DNA of 44,834 bases from Candidatus Omnitrophota bacterium (GTDB taxonomy: Bacteria > Omnitrophota > Gorgyraeia > Zapsychrales > Fredricksoniimonadaceae): NCBI GenBank assembly GCA_030650275.1, contig JAUSEK010000003.1, positions 1-44,834 of the forward strand. Reading direction: 5' to 3'. A program made the position numbers and the translations under genes. Below, piece by piece: positions 1-6,529 of the stretch (position 1 is the stretch's first letter; every line of letters begins with the position of its first letter). The notes below the pieces were generated by a model that searched no databases, was not told the origin of the DNA, and was given only the letters and a program-made list of their open reading frames with translations.

Positions 1-469
1 TGCGGAACAAAAACGTCCCCTCACCCCCAAACCCCTCCATCGGCGGTACGAACGGACGGGAACCGGTGGCAATGATCAAATGATCATAGGTTTCTTCGAG
101 CGGCCCTGCCAGCAAGGACCCTTCAGTGTGCACGGCATAGGCCGCGGCCTGCGGATGCAGCTGACGGGCAGTGACCGTTTTACGCCCGGTGTCAATGTGG
201 ACGGCTTTAAAACCCGCGTGCAGGGTGATATTATTTTCCTTATACCAGCTTAAAGGATTGATAAAAATATCACTGGCTTCCTGCGTCTGGTTGAGAACAT
301 TGCTCAATAAAATGCGGTTATAATTGCCGTAGGGTTCCGCGCCGAACATGACAAAATCAAACCGGCCCGGCGCCCTCCCTAAAATTTCTTCGACCACCCT
401 GGCCCCGGCCATGCCATTGCCGATCACAACGATCTTTTTCTTGTTCATGCCTGTCCTGATCTGTTCCAT
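1..469 (-). CDS. nirB: NirB/NasD-like FAD-dependent nitrite reductase, N-terminal part (cut by window edge)
   Basis: About 156 codons of an N-terminal FAD/NAD(P)H oxidoreductase domain. The start shows a dinucleotide-binding motif, IVVIGNGMAGARVVEEIL, followed by YNRILLSNVL, a stretch typical of the flavin domain of assimilatory nitrite reductase large subunits (NirB/NasD). The sequence LIIATGSRPFVPP is the second FAD contact. The rest, where siroheme and Fe-S domains would be, lies outside the window, so a smaller NirB-type reductase cannot be excluded. The start at 469 is preferred because GAAGGA lies 5 nt upstream; an in-frame ATG at 448 is the alternative. The gene is preceded by its own promoter and a 200-nt structured leader, so it appears to be a separate regulated unit and not part of the rarA operon. 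Confidence 0.7.
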   Translation of the reverse strand, partial: MEQIRTGMNKKKIVVIGNGMAGARVVEEILGRAPGRFDFVMFGAEPYGNYNRILLSNVLNQTQEASDIFINPLSWYKENNITLHAGFKAVHIDTGRKTVTARQLHPQAAAYAVHTEGSLLAGPLEETYDHLIIATGSRPFVPPMEGFGGEGTFLFR

Positions 470-487
470 AAAGATCCTTCACCAAAT

Positions 488-541
488 AAAAAATCCTTAA
501 CCGCCACCGGTCAACGGTGGCAATTAAGGACGTCCGCGCCC
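488..541 (-). terminator. Intrinsic terminator 2 in the nirB-like leader, same layout as terminator 1
   Basis: TCCTTAATTGCCACCG pairs with CGGTGGCGGTTAAGGA (494-530) around a TTGAC loop, with two G-U pairs in the middle, and six T follow (488-493). Just before it is GGGCGCGGACGTCC (528-541), in the same place as hairpin 1 of the first unit and with the same flanks (GGGC...GTCC), but its six-base loop starts with G instead of A. Both units end in the same 13-base string AGGATTTTTTATT. This looks like a duplicated and diverged attenuator 20-60 nt before the coding start. Confidence 0.7.
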
Positions 542-551
542 AAAAATTCTC

Positions 552-571
552 TTAAGGCCTCAAGGCCTTAA
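552..571 (-). repeat. Perfect hairpin between the two leader terminators
   Basis: TTAAGGCC-TTGA-GGCCTTAA is a perfect 8-bp stem with a tetraloop, followed by GAGAATTTTTG. It lies between terminators 1 and 2. Its TTAAGG arm resembles part of the terminator 2 stem, so it could be a competing fold, a third weak terminator or an independent palindrome. Confidence 0.55.
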
Positions 572-578
572 CACAAAT

Positions 579-618
579 AAAAAATCCTCCCCCAAAACGT
601 CATTGTTTTAAGAGAGGA
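579..618 (-). terminator. Intrinsic terminator 1 in the nirB-like leader
   Basis: TCCTCTCTTAAAAC pairs with GTTTTGGGGGAGGA around the loop AATGAC, giving 14 contiguous pairs with three G-U wobbles, and six T follow (579-584). It lies upstream of the reductase start and would attenuate transcription unless the stem is disrupted. Confidence 0.75.
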
Positions 619-629
619 CATCTTTGCCC
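585..629 (-). promoter_or_regulatory. Putative ANTAR-type dual-hexaloop antiterminator with terminator 1
   Basis: Read on the minus strand, GGGC-AAAGAT-GTCC (616-629) forms a 4-bp stem with a six-base loop having A at position 1 and G at position 4. Directly after it, TTAAAAC-AATGAC-GTTTTGG (592-611) forms a second stem with another A1/G4 hexaloop, AATGAC. The second hairpin is the top of a longer 14-bp stem (585-618, with G-U pairs) followed by six T, an intrinsic terminator. The 3' arm of hairpin 1 overlaps the base of the terminator stem, so the two are mutually exclusive. Paired A1/G4 hexaloops are the known target of ANTAR-domain antiterminators such as NasR in nitrate assimilation, which fits the downstream gene. 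No ANTAR protein is seen in this window. Confidence 0.6.
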
Positions 630-648
630 TTTCAATCCATCTGATGTA

Positions 649-677
649 AGGTTACAACCTAATTATGGCTTTGTCAA
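649..677 (-). promoter_or_regulatory. Promoter of the nirB-like leader
   Basis: A consensus -35 box TTGACA (672-677) is followed after 17 nt by TAACCT (649-654), which keeps the important -12T, -11A and -7T positions of a sigma70 -10 box. It lies just past the rarA stop codon, so the leader and the reductase can be transcribed independently of rarA. Confidence 0.6.
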
Positions 678-689
678 ATAAAAAAGTGA

Positions 690-2018
690 TTAATCCGGCG
701 AGGCGGGCTTGATCTTGGCCAGGCGTTCCTTGATCCTGGCCTCGTAACCCTGGTCGGTGGGCTGGTAATAGGACACGGGATGCGGCATGTATTCCTGGTC
801 AACATAATGACCGGGATAGTCGTGGGCGTATTTGTATCCCTCTCCCCGGCCGAGCTTTTTTGCGCCTTTGTAATGGGTGTCTTTGAGCGATGTTGGCACA
901 GGCCTGGTGCGGTTTTGGCGGACATCCTCAAGGGCTTTATCAATGCCTAAATACACCGCGTTGGACTTGGGCGCGCAGGCCACATACACCGCGGCATGGG
1001 CCAAAATGATGCGCGCTTCCGGCATGCCGACGAATTGGGCGGCTTGCATGGCCGCTGTCGCGAGCACCAAGGCCTGCGGGTCGGCATTGCCCACGTCCTC
1101 GCTGGCGCAAATGCAGATGCGCCGGGCCAGAAAACGCGGGTCTTCCCCGGCATGAAGCATCTTGGCCATCCAGTACAAAGCCGCGTCCGGGTCAGAGCCG
1201 CGCATGGATTTGATGAATGCCGAGATGGTGTCGTAATGCGCGTCGCCGTCAGCGTCATAATTGATCTGTTTTCTTTGCACCGACTGCTCGGCAACAGCCA
1301 CGGTCAAAGGCACGATGCCGTCAGAATTCTTAGGCGTGCTTAAGACCGCCACTTCCAGAGCATTGAGCCCCCGGCGGGCATCGCCATCACAAATTTCCGC
1401 CAAAAATTCCAAGGCGCCGGGTTCGGGACGGACGTCCAGAAAACCAAGGCCGCGTTCGGCATCGCTCAAAGCCCGACGCAACAATACAAGCATGTCTTCT
1501 TTGCTGATGGGTTCCAGTTCAAAAACCAGGGAACGGGACAATAAAGGGCCGATAAGGGCGAAAGAAGGATTAAACACCGTAGCGCCGATGAGGATGATGT
1601 TGCCTTCCTCGATGTCCGGCATGAGCACGTCCTGCTGGGCTTTGTTGAAACGGTGGATCTCGTCAATAAAAAGGATGGTCTTGCCCCCGGTGGTGCGGCG
1701 GCGGTTCTGGGCCGCGGCGATCACCCGGCGCATCTCCTCAACGTTGGACGCCACCGCGTTGAGCCGCTCAAAATGACTTTGGGTTTTATGACTGATGCAT
1801 AAAGCCAATGTGGTCTTGCCCGTACCCGGCGGGCCGTACAGGATGAGCGAAGAAATGCGGTCCGCCTCAATGGCGCGGGTCAACAGTTGGCCGGGGCCCA
1901 AAATGTGCTTTTGCCCCACGAATTCATCCAATGAACGCGGACGCATCCGGGCGCTTAAAGGAGAATCTTTAGTATCAACGGGAAGGTCAGAGGAGAATAG
2001 ATTGGTCGGGGACATCAT
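690..2018 (-). CDS. rarA: Replication-associated recombination protein A (RarA/MgsA), AAA+ ATPase
   Basis: A 442-residue AAA+ protein of the clamp-loader-like RarA/MgsA/WRNIP1 family, which acts at stalled replication forks. Walker A GPPGTGKTT is at residues 62-70, Walker B ILFIDE near 115-120, and the arginine-finger SR at 161-162. The C-terminal half has the MgsA-type tetramerisation region ending in HPVSYYQPTDQGYE. The N-terminal PLSARMRPRSLDEFVGQ is the family signature. The sensor-1 stretch reads ATVFNPSF, where many homologues have ATTENPSF, with the key Asn kept. Translation probably starts at ATG 2018, which has GGGGA five bases upstream inside the 3' stem of the 6S RNA; ATG 2015 is next to it. 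Adjacency of 6S RNA and rarA is known in several bacterial phyla. Confidence 0.95.
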   Translation of the reverse strand: MMSPTNLFSSDLPVDTKDSPLSARMRPRSLDEFVGQKHILGPGQLLTRAIEADRISSLILYGPPGTGKTTLALCISHKTQSHFERLNAVASNVEEMRRVIAAAQNRRRTTGGKTILFIDEIHRFNKAQQDVLMPDIEEGNIILIGATVFNPSFALIGPLLSRSLVFELEPISKEDMLVLLRRALSDAERGLGFLDVRPEPGALEFLAEICDGDARRGLNALEVAVLSTPKNSDGIVPLTVAVAEQSVQRKQINYDADGDAHYDTISAFIKSMRGSDPDAALYWMAKMLHAGEDPRFLARRICICASEDVGNADPQALVLATAAMQAAQFVGMPEARIILAHAAVYVACAPKSNAVYLGIDKALEDVRQNRTRPVPTSLKDTHYKGAKKLGRGEGYKYAHDYPGHYVDQEYMPHPVSYYQPTDQGYEARIKERLAKIKPASPD

Positions 2019-2021
2019 AAA

Positions 2022-2177
2022 TGTCCCCGCTATGCCGTCGGACTGGTGTAATGAGAACCATCGTTCTCAAGGTGGGTGGCCGGTATGGGTCCGCCAAGGC
2101 GAAACGCAGGTGACCAGCCCCCATTGTATTGTTTTGTGGTTCAATACATCGCAGTCCTAACGCACACTGCAGGGACA
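2022..2177 (-). ncRNA. ssrS: 6S RNA (RNA polymerase sigma70 holoenzyme regulator)
   Basis: About 156 nt with the 6S layout. The ends TGTCCCTGC and GCGGGGACA pair over 9 bp as the closing stem. GGACTG near the 5' side pairs with CAGTCC near the 3' side. On the 3' side of the bubble is the small hairpin GAGAAC-GATG-GTTCTC, preceded by CACCTT, and the tail reads CGACGGCATAGCGGGGA. These closely resemble the 3' half of E. coli 6S RNA (CACCUUGAACC..., GGCGGCAUCUCGGAGA). A strong promoter precedes it and rarA follows. The 6S RNA imitates an open promoter and sequesters holoenzyme in stationary phase. The exact ends are estimated. Confidence 0.85.
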
Positions 2178-2183
2178 ATTATT

Positions 2184-2211
2184 ATTATAACACGTTACGC
2201 GCAGAGTGCAA
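2184..2211 (-). promoter_or_regulatory. Promoter of the 6S RNA gene
   Basis: A perfect TATAAT (2184-2189) lies 16 nt after TTGCAC (2206-2211). The predicted transcript starts near 2177, exactly where the closing stem of the 6S RNA begins. The -35 box lies just downstream of the pheT stop codon. Confidence 0.75.
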
Positions 2212-2218
2212 TGAAGGA

Positions 2219-4243
2219 CTATCGGAGGGTGGCGCCTAGATCGTGGACCAAGGCATCAAGGATATTCTGGTGCACGGCATTGACTTCTTCTTCGCGCAGG
2301 GTACGGTCATTGGATTGGTATGTCAGAGAAAACACCAATCCTCGATAGCCGGATTGGATCTTCTCTCCGGTATATTGCTCGATCAAATGCATGCCGGTCA
2401 ATATGCCGCCGTCCCTCTGTAAACACAGGTCTCTGATCCTGGCATACGGCACATCATTTCTGACGGCAATGCTGACATCACGGCGCATAGCAGGGAATAC
2501 CGAAACCGGAGAGTATTTGACCTCTGGTTTTGGCAGGATCAACAGCGCCTCGAGATCGATCTCTCCAAAATAGACATCAGGGATACCGATGTCCCAATTC
2601 TTTAAAACACTGCCCAGGACCCTGCCAAGCGCCCCGATCACATGCCCATTCAATTTCAGATGTGCCGTTATATCGGGATCTAATCCTCCATACGTCCCTT
2701 TGCCCCAATCCACACCGGTTATCCCGGCCTGCCGCAAGGCCTGCTCAAGGCCTAAGTCGAAAACATCGACGTCGTATTCGCGGTCATCCCGCCAATCCCG
2801 GTCTCTTTTCCCTGCCATCAAGATCGCCAAGGTCCAGCGCTCTGCGCCTTCAAAATACCTCTTGCCCATTTCAAAAAAGCGCATCGATCTCTGGCCGTGG
2901 CCAAAATTCATGGCGGCAACCGCCAGCATGCTCGGCAGCAAGCTCGGCCTTAATATACTGTATTCCTGGCTCAGGTAATTCTTCAGCGCCAGCACCGGCG
3001 TGCCGGCAAGACCCGTCTTCTCAAGGTCATTTTGTCCCATCAAAGAATATGTAACAGTTTCTAAATAACCCTGGGCCGTAAGCGCCTGGGCCAGGGCTTC
3101 CCTGACGGCTCGGGGCCTGGGATCAACGCGGATGTTGACGGCTTTGATGACGGGAAGGCCTTCGGACAAACGGTCATACCCCACCATGCGGGCCACTTCC
3201 TCAACAATGTCCACCCCGGCCTTGATGTCCCCGCGCCACGACGGCGGCGTCACTCTAAAAATATTTTTACCCGACGGCCGCAGGGTGAACCCCAAAGACG
3301 TCAGGAACATCTTGATCCTGGCGGGCGCGATGCGCGTGCCCAAAAGCCCTTCAATATCGCTGATACCAACGATCAACGGCCTGCGGGACGCCGCGACGGT
3401 CTTGAAACAATCGGTGCGGCGCGTGACGCGCGCGTTGGTCAAAGAACAGATCAGGTCTGTGGCGCGGTTCGCGCCCGACAACACGCCCTCAAAATCCACT
3501 CCCCGCTCAAAACGGTAGGAAGAATCGCTTTGCAACCCCAACGCGCGGCTGGCACGGCGGACAAGGCCGGCATCAAAAGACGCGCTTTCCAAAAGGATAT
3601 TTTTGGTCGCGACCGTGACCTGGGCGGACTTGCCTCCCATGACACCGGCAATGGCCACCGGCTTTTGGGCGTCGGCGATCACTAAAATGGACGGGTCCAG
3701 TTTACGTTCAATACCATCAATGGTCACGATGCGCTCGCCTGTTTTGGCGCGCCGGACAATGATCTTGTCTCCGACTATTTTGTCATAGTCAAAAGCATGC
3801 AGGGGCTGGCCGCTTTCCATCAGGACAAAATTGGTGACGTCAACGGCATTGTTGACGGGCCGCAGGCCGACGGCGGACAAACGCTGGACGGTCTCTGCCG
3901 GCGAGGACGCGATCGCGGCCCCTTGCATAAGGGTCGCGATATAACGGCCGCAGTCCTTCTTGTCCTCAACGGCAATGGAAATTTTATCCTTCGTCGGCTT
4001 ATAGGTCTTGATCCTGGGCAAGGCCAAGGACTTGCCTGTCATGGCCGCGATCTCGCGGCTCATGCCCCACACGCTCAAACAGTCAGGACGGTTGGGGGTG
4101 ATCTCCAGCTCCAGCACCGTATCCGCTCCAGCGGCATGCACGCCTTCCACCTCAAGCCCGGCCATGGTCAGCCGATGCGCAAGGTCGTCGGTGGACAGTT
4201 TCGGGTCCACATAACTTTTAAGCCAGTTGAGCGATAATTTCAT
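2219..4243 (-). CDS. pheT: Phenylalanine-tRNA ligase beta subunit, lacking the B2 tRNA-binding domain
   Basis: The 674-residue beta subunit of the (alpha-beta)2 PheRS. The first 38 residues are a normal B1 segment (MKLSLNWLKSYVD...LTMAGLEVEGV) but the chain then goes straight to TPNRPDCLS at about residue 49. In most bacteria about 110 residues of EMAP-like OB-fold (B2) lie between these parts, which accounts for the short length (usual about 800). The B3/B4 editing region (VNNAVDVTNFVL, QPLHAFDYDK), B5 and the C-terminal FDX-ACB anticodon-binding domain (FPAMRRDVSIAV) are present. It follows pheS across an unusual 93-bp GC-rich spacer, and no Shine-Dalgarno sequence is visible before ATG 4243. 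Confidence 0.95.
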   Translation of the reverse strand: MKLSLNWLKSYVDPKLSTDDLAHRLTMAGLEVEGVHAAGADTVLELEITPNRPDCLSVWGMSREIAAMTGKSLALPRIKTYKPTKDKISIAVEDKKDCGRYIATLMQGAAIASSPAETVQRLSAVGLRPVNNAVDVTNFVLMESGQPLHAFDYDKIVGDKIIVRRAKTGERIVTIDGIERKLDPSILVIADAQKPVAIAGVMGGKSAQVTVATKNILLESASFDAGLVRRASRALGLQSDSSYRFERGVDFEGVLSGANRATDLICSLTNARVTRRTDCFKTVAASRRPLIVGISDIEGLLGTRIAPARIKMFLTSLGFTLRPSGKNIFRVTPPSWRGDIKAGVDIVEEVARMVGYDRLSEGLPVIKAVNIRVDPRPRAVREALAQALTAQGYLETVTYSLMGQNDLEKTGLAGTPVLALKNYLSQEYSILRPSLLPSMLAVAAMNFGHGQRSMRFFEMGKRYFEGAERWTLAILMAGKRDRDWRDDREYDVDVFDLGLEQALRQAGITGVDWGKGTYGGLDPDITAHLKLNGHVIGALGRVLGSVLKNWDIGIPDVYFGEIDLEALLILPKPEVKYSPVSVFPAMRRDVSIAVRNDVPYARIRDLCLQRDGGILTGMHLIEQYTGEKIQSGYRGLVFSLTYQSNDRTLREEEVNAVHQNILDALVHDLGATLR

Positions 4244-4336
4244 AATTGCGTGGTGCGGGTGGCGTCGCTGGGGGTCCCCCGGCGGCGCGCAGCTGGTGCG
4301 AGCACCGACGGGGGTGAGCGACGACAGGACCCGCCC
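4244..4336 (-). repeat. GC-rich palindromic spacer between pheS and pheT
   Basis: These 93 bases contain nested complementary segments on the minus strand: GGGCGGGT near the start with ACCCGC near the end, CGTCGCT with AGCGACG, CCCCCG with CGGGGG, and a small GGTGC-TC-GCACC hairpin. It encodes nothing evident and carries no Shine-Dalgarno sequence for pheT. It looks like an inserted palindromic element in an otherwise tight operon. Confidence 0.5.
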
Positions 4337-5359
4337 TTAAAATTGTTTTAAAAAACGTACATCGTTCTCGTAGAACAAGCGTATGTCCTTGATGCCGTAT
4401 TTGAGCATGGCCATGCGCTCAACGCCCATGCCAAAGGCCAACCCCGTGTATTTGCCAGCCGGATACCCGGCCGCCTCGAACACCCTGGGGTTGACCATGC
4501 CGCATCCTAATATCTCCAGCCACGGCTTGCGGCCCGTGCCTTTAAAAATGTCCGCGGAAATGTCCACCTCGGCCGACGGTTCGGTGAACGGGAAAAAATG
4601 CGGACGAAAACGCATCTTCACCGACGGTCCGAAGAAGCGGCGGCAGAATTCAGACAGTAATCCTTTGAGGTCGGAAAATTTGACGTCCTTGTCCACCAAA
4701 AGACCTTCCACCTGATGGAACATGAACGAATGGCTGGCATCCCCGGCATCGGGACGGTAGACACGGCCGGGAATAATGACGGCCAAAGGCGGTTTATGGT
4801 CATGCATCACCCGCACCTGGCCCGGAGACGTATGGCTCCTTAAAAGAAGATTGCGCCCTTTGGTAGACGGGTCATTGGCTTCCAAATAAAATGTGTCGAA
4901 CGCGTCACGCGAAGGATGGTCAATGGGGATGTTCAAGCCGGTGAAATTATTGTATTCTGTCTCGATCTCCGGGCTTTCCACGACCACAAAACCCATGCGC
5001 TCAAAAACATCGCAGATCTCGGTCATGGTCTGCGTCAGGACATGCCGGTGGCCCAAAGCAGGCCCGACGCCAGGCATGGTGATATCCACCGGTCTTCCGG
5101 AGGGCTTGCCGCCCTCCCTCTTGCCTAAGGCCCCTGCCTTTTCTTCGAGAAAAGCAATGACCAGAACGCGCAGGTCATTGGCCCCTTTGCCGATGGCGGG
5201 CTTATCTTCCGGCGATGCCGAAGACAGGGAATCAAAAATAGCGGGAACAAGCCCTTTTTTACCGAGGTATTTTAAACGGCAGGCCTCAAGAGAGGACGCA
5301 TCATTGGCCGAGGCAAGATCATTCCTGGCCTGATCAAAAATTTGCGGAAAATTCCACAT
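4337..5359 (-). CDS. pheS: Phenylalanine-tRNA ligase alpha subunit
   Basis: The 340-residue catalytic alpha subunit of PheRS, which charges tRNA-Phe. It has the N-terminal coiled-coil tRNA-binding arm (residues 1-90) and the class II core with motif 2 around LLRSHTSPGQVRVM, plus the motif 3 stretch AFGMGVERMAMLKYG near the C terminus. Length is normal for the family. ATG 5359 shares its A with the TGA of rplT (TGATG) and has AAGG four bases upstream, so it is preferred over the in-frame GTG at 5362. The gene is in the conserved infC-rpmI-rplT-pheS-pheT cluster. Confidence 0.95.
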   Translation of the reverse strand: MWNFPQIFDQARNDLASANDASSLEACRLKYLGKKGLVPAIFDSLSSASPEDKPAIGKGANDLRVLVIAFLEEKAGALGKREGGKPSGRPVDITMPGVGPALGHRHVLTQTMTEICDVFERMGFVVVESPEIETEYNNFTGLNIPIDHPSRDAFDTFYLEANDPSTKGRNLLLRSHTSPGQVRVMHDHKPPLAVIIPGRVYRPDAGDASHSFMFHQVEGLLVDKDVKFSDLKGLLSEFCRRFFGPSVKMRFRPHFFPFTEPSAEVDISADIFKGTGRKPWLEILGCGMVNPRVFEAAGYPAGKYTGLAFGMGVERMAMLKYGIKDIRLFYENDVRFLKQF

Positions 5360-5715
5360 CACACCTTCGCTTGTTTTGCCATTTCAACGATTTTAGCAAA
5401 GGCATCCGGCTCTGTCACGGCCATGTCGGCTAAAATTTTGCGGTCGATCGCGACCTTGGCTATCTTCAAGCCGTTGATAAAACGGCTGTATGCCACGCCC
5501 AGTTCCCGGCAGGCCGCGTTCAGGCGGATGATCCACAGGGAACGAAAATCGCCCTTTTTCTTCTTGCGGTCATAATAGGCATACTGTTTGCCGGCGATCA
5601 GGGACTTGGCGGCTTCTTTGTAGCGTTTGCTGCGGTCGCCCCACTGGCCTTTGGCCTCTTTCAAAACGCGCTTTTTGCGTTTGTGAGAATAAACGTTTGT
5701 TTTAATGCGTACCAT
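5359..5715 (-). CDS. rplT: 50S ribosomal protein L20
   Basis: 118 residues, strongly basic, with the standard L20 start (MVRIKTNVYSHKRKKRVLK) and the conserved WIIRLNAACRELGV...SRFINGLK core. L20 binds 23S rRNA early in 50S assembly. Its start overlaps the end of rpmI by 14 bases and its stop overlaps pheS, which suggests translational coupling. In many bacteria L20 represses its own operon through a leader before infC, but there are only 50 bases between thrS and infC here and I see no such leader. Confidence 0.97.
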   Translation of the reverse strand: MVRIKTNVYSHKRKKRVLKEAKGQWGDRSKRYKEAAKSLIAGKQYAYYDRKKKKGDFRSLWIIRLNAACRELGVAYSRFINGLKIAKVAIDRKILADMAVTEPDAFAKIVEMAKQAKV

Positions 5716-5920
5716 ACGGCAACAACCTCCTGATGCGCTTCGCGTCCGTCAACGACAAATAGCCGTCTTTGCGCAAGTGACGTTTGCGTTTGCGTGTTTT
5801 CTTGCCCAGAATATGCTGGCGGCCCGCGTTGCGCTTTTTGAAAAGACCGCTTTTGGTCATGCGCAGGCGTTTGGCGGCGCCTTTATTGGTTTTTAACTTG
5901 CCCTTTCGACCGATCCCCAT
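5702..5920 (-). CDS. rpmI: 50S ribosomal protein L35
   Basis: 72 residues, very basic, with the L35 core LKTNKGAAKRLRMTKSG and the C-terminal DAKRIRRLLPY. Five extra residues (MGIGR) precede the usual start. GAGAGGA lies about nine bases before ATG 5920. The gene begins just downstream of a GTAGGGGC palindrome that supplies the infC stop codon. Confidence 0.95.
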   Translation of the reverse strand: MGIGRKGKLKTNKGAAKRLRMTKSGLFKKRNAGRQHILGKKTRKRKRHLRKDGYLSLTDAKRIRRLLPYGTH

Positions 5921-5938
5921 ATTATTTTATCCTCTCCC

Positions 5939-5964
5939 GGGCGGGCACAGGGGCCCGCCCCTAC
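5939..5964 (-). repeat. GTAGGGGC palindrome, copy A (infC-rpmI gap)
   Basis: On the minus strand GTAG is followed by GGGCGGGC-CCCTGT-GCCCGCCC, an 8-bp GC stem. The TAG at 5961-5963 is the stop codon of infC. It belongs to the same family as the copies at 9668-9723, 11539-11595 and 35031-35058. Confidence 0.7.
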
Positions 5965-6479
5965 TTAGTCTCCGCCTTGGGCGCCAGGACCATGGATACG
6001 ATGCGTCCCTCGGCCAGCGGTGTTTTTTCGATGATCGCGTGCGCTGAAGTCATGGCCACCACCCTATCGAGCACCGAGCGCCACTGGTCGCGGAAACTCA
6101 TTTCGCGGCCGTGGAACACCAGATTGATCTTGACCTTGTCCTTTTTGGACAAAAAAGCGATGGCCTGGTCCATTTTGATCTGCAGATCATGGTTGCCGAT
6201 ATGGGGCTTGAGGCGGATCTGTTTCAAATGGGTCACGTGCTGGCTTTTGCGGACCCGGCGTTCTTTCTTTTCCTGGTCATACTTGTATTTGCTGAAATCA
6301 ATGATGCGGCACACCGGCGGGGCGGCGGTGGGGGCCACCTCCACGAGGTCAAGACCGAATTCATTGGAAAGCTCCAAGGCCTTTTGAATGGTGACAACGC
6401 CTAATTGTTCTGAATTGGGCCCGATCACGCGGACTTCGCGTGCGCGGATCTGCTGATTGATTCGGATCTGTTTTAGAAT
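5961..6479 (-). CDS. infC: Translation initiation factor IF-3, AUU start codon
   Basis: 172 residues if started at ATT 6479. The N-domain begins RINQQIRAREVRVIGPNSEQLGV and the C-domain contains HVTHLKQIRLKP and NLVFHGREM, both IF-3 hallmarks. IF-3 keeps subunits apart and rejects non-canonical start codons. The family-conserved RINQQIR segment lies upstream of the first GTG (6428), and no ATG is available. GGGAGGGG (6486-6493) sits six bases before ATT. An AUU start is the known autoregulatory device of infC in E. coli and many other bacteria. The gene follows thrS after 50 bases. Confidence 0.95.
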   Translation of the reverse strand: MLKQIRINQQIRAREVRVIGPNSEQLGVVTIQKALELSNEFGLDLVEVAPTAAPPVCRIIDFSKYKYDQEKKERRVRKSQHVTHLKQIRLKPHIGNHDLQIKMDQAIAFLSKKDKVKINLVFHGREMSFRDQWRSVLDRVVAMTSAHAIIEKTPLAEGRIVSMVLAPKAETK

Positions 6480-6493
6480 GGTTTGCCCCTCCC
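6477..6493 (-). promoter_or_regulatory. Strong Shine-Dalgarno sequence and AUU start of infC
   Basis: GGGAGGGG followed by CAAACC and ATT. The very strong ribosome-binding site with a near-cognate start is the usual arrangement for IF-3 autoregulation: excess IF-3 destabilises initiation at AUU. Confidence 0.8.
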
Positions 6494-6529
6494 GGTTGAG
6501 TGTTAAAGGTGTTCTATTATCTCTAAATT

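Noticed and set aside
2019-2218. SRP RNA or tmRNA instead of 6S RNA
   Set aside because: The SRP tetraloop and GGAAGCAGCC motif, and any tRNA-like ends, are absent, while the 6S closing stem, bubble and 3' sequence are present.
6480-6529. L20 or T-box leader before infC or thrS
   Set aside because: The thrS-infC gap is 50 bases, with no pseudoknot or T-box sequence; the 79 bases before thrS are also too short.
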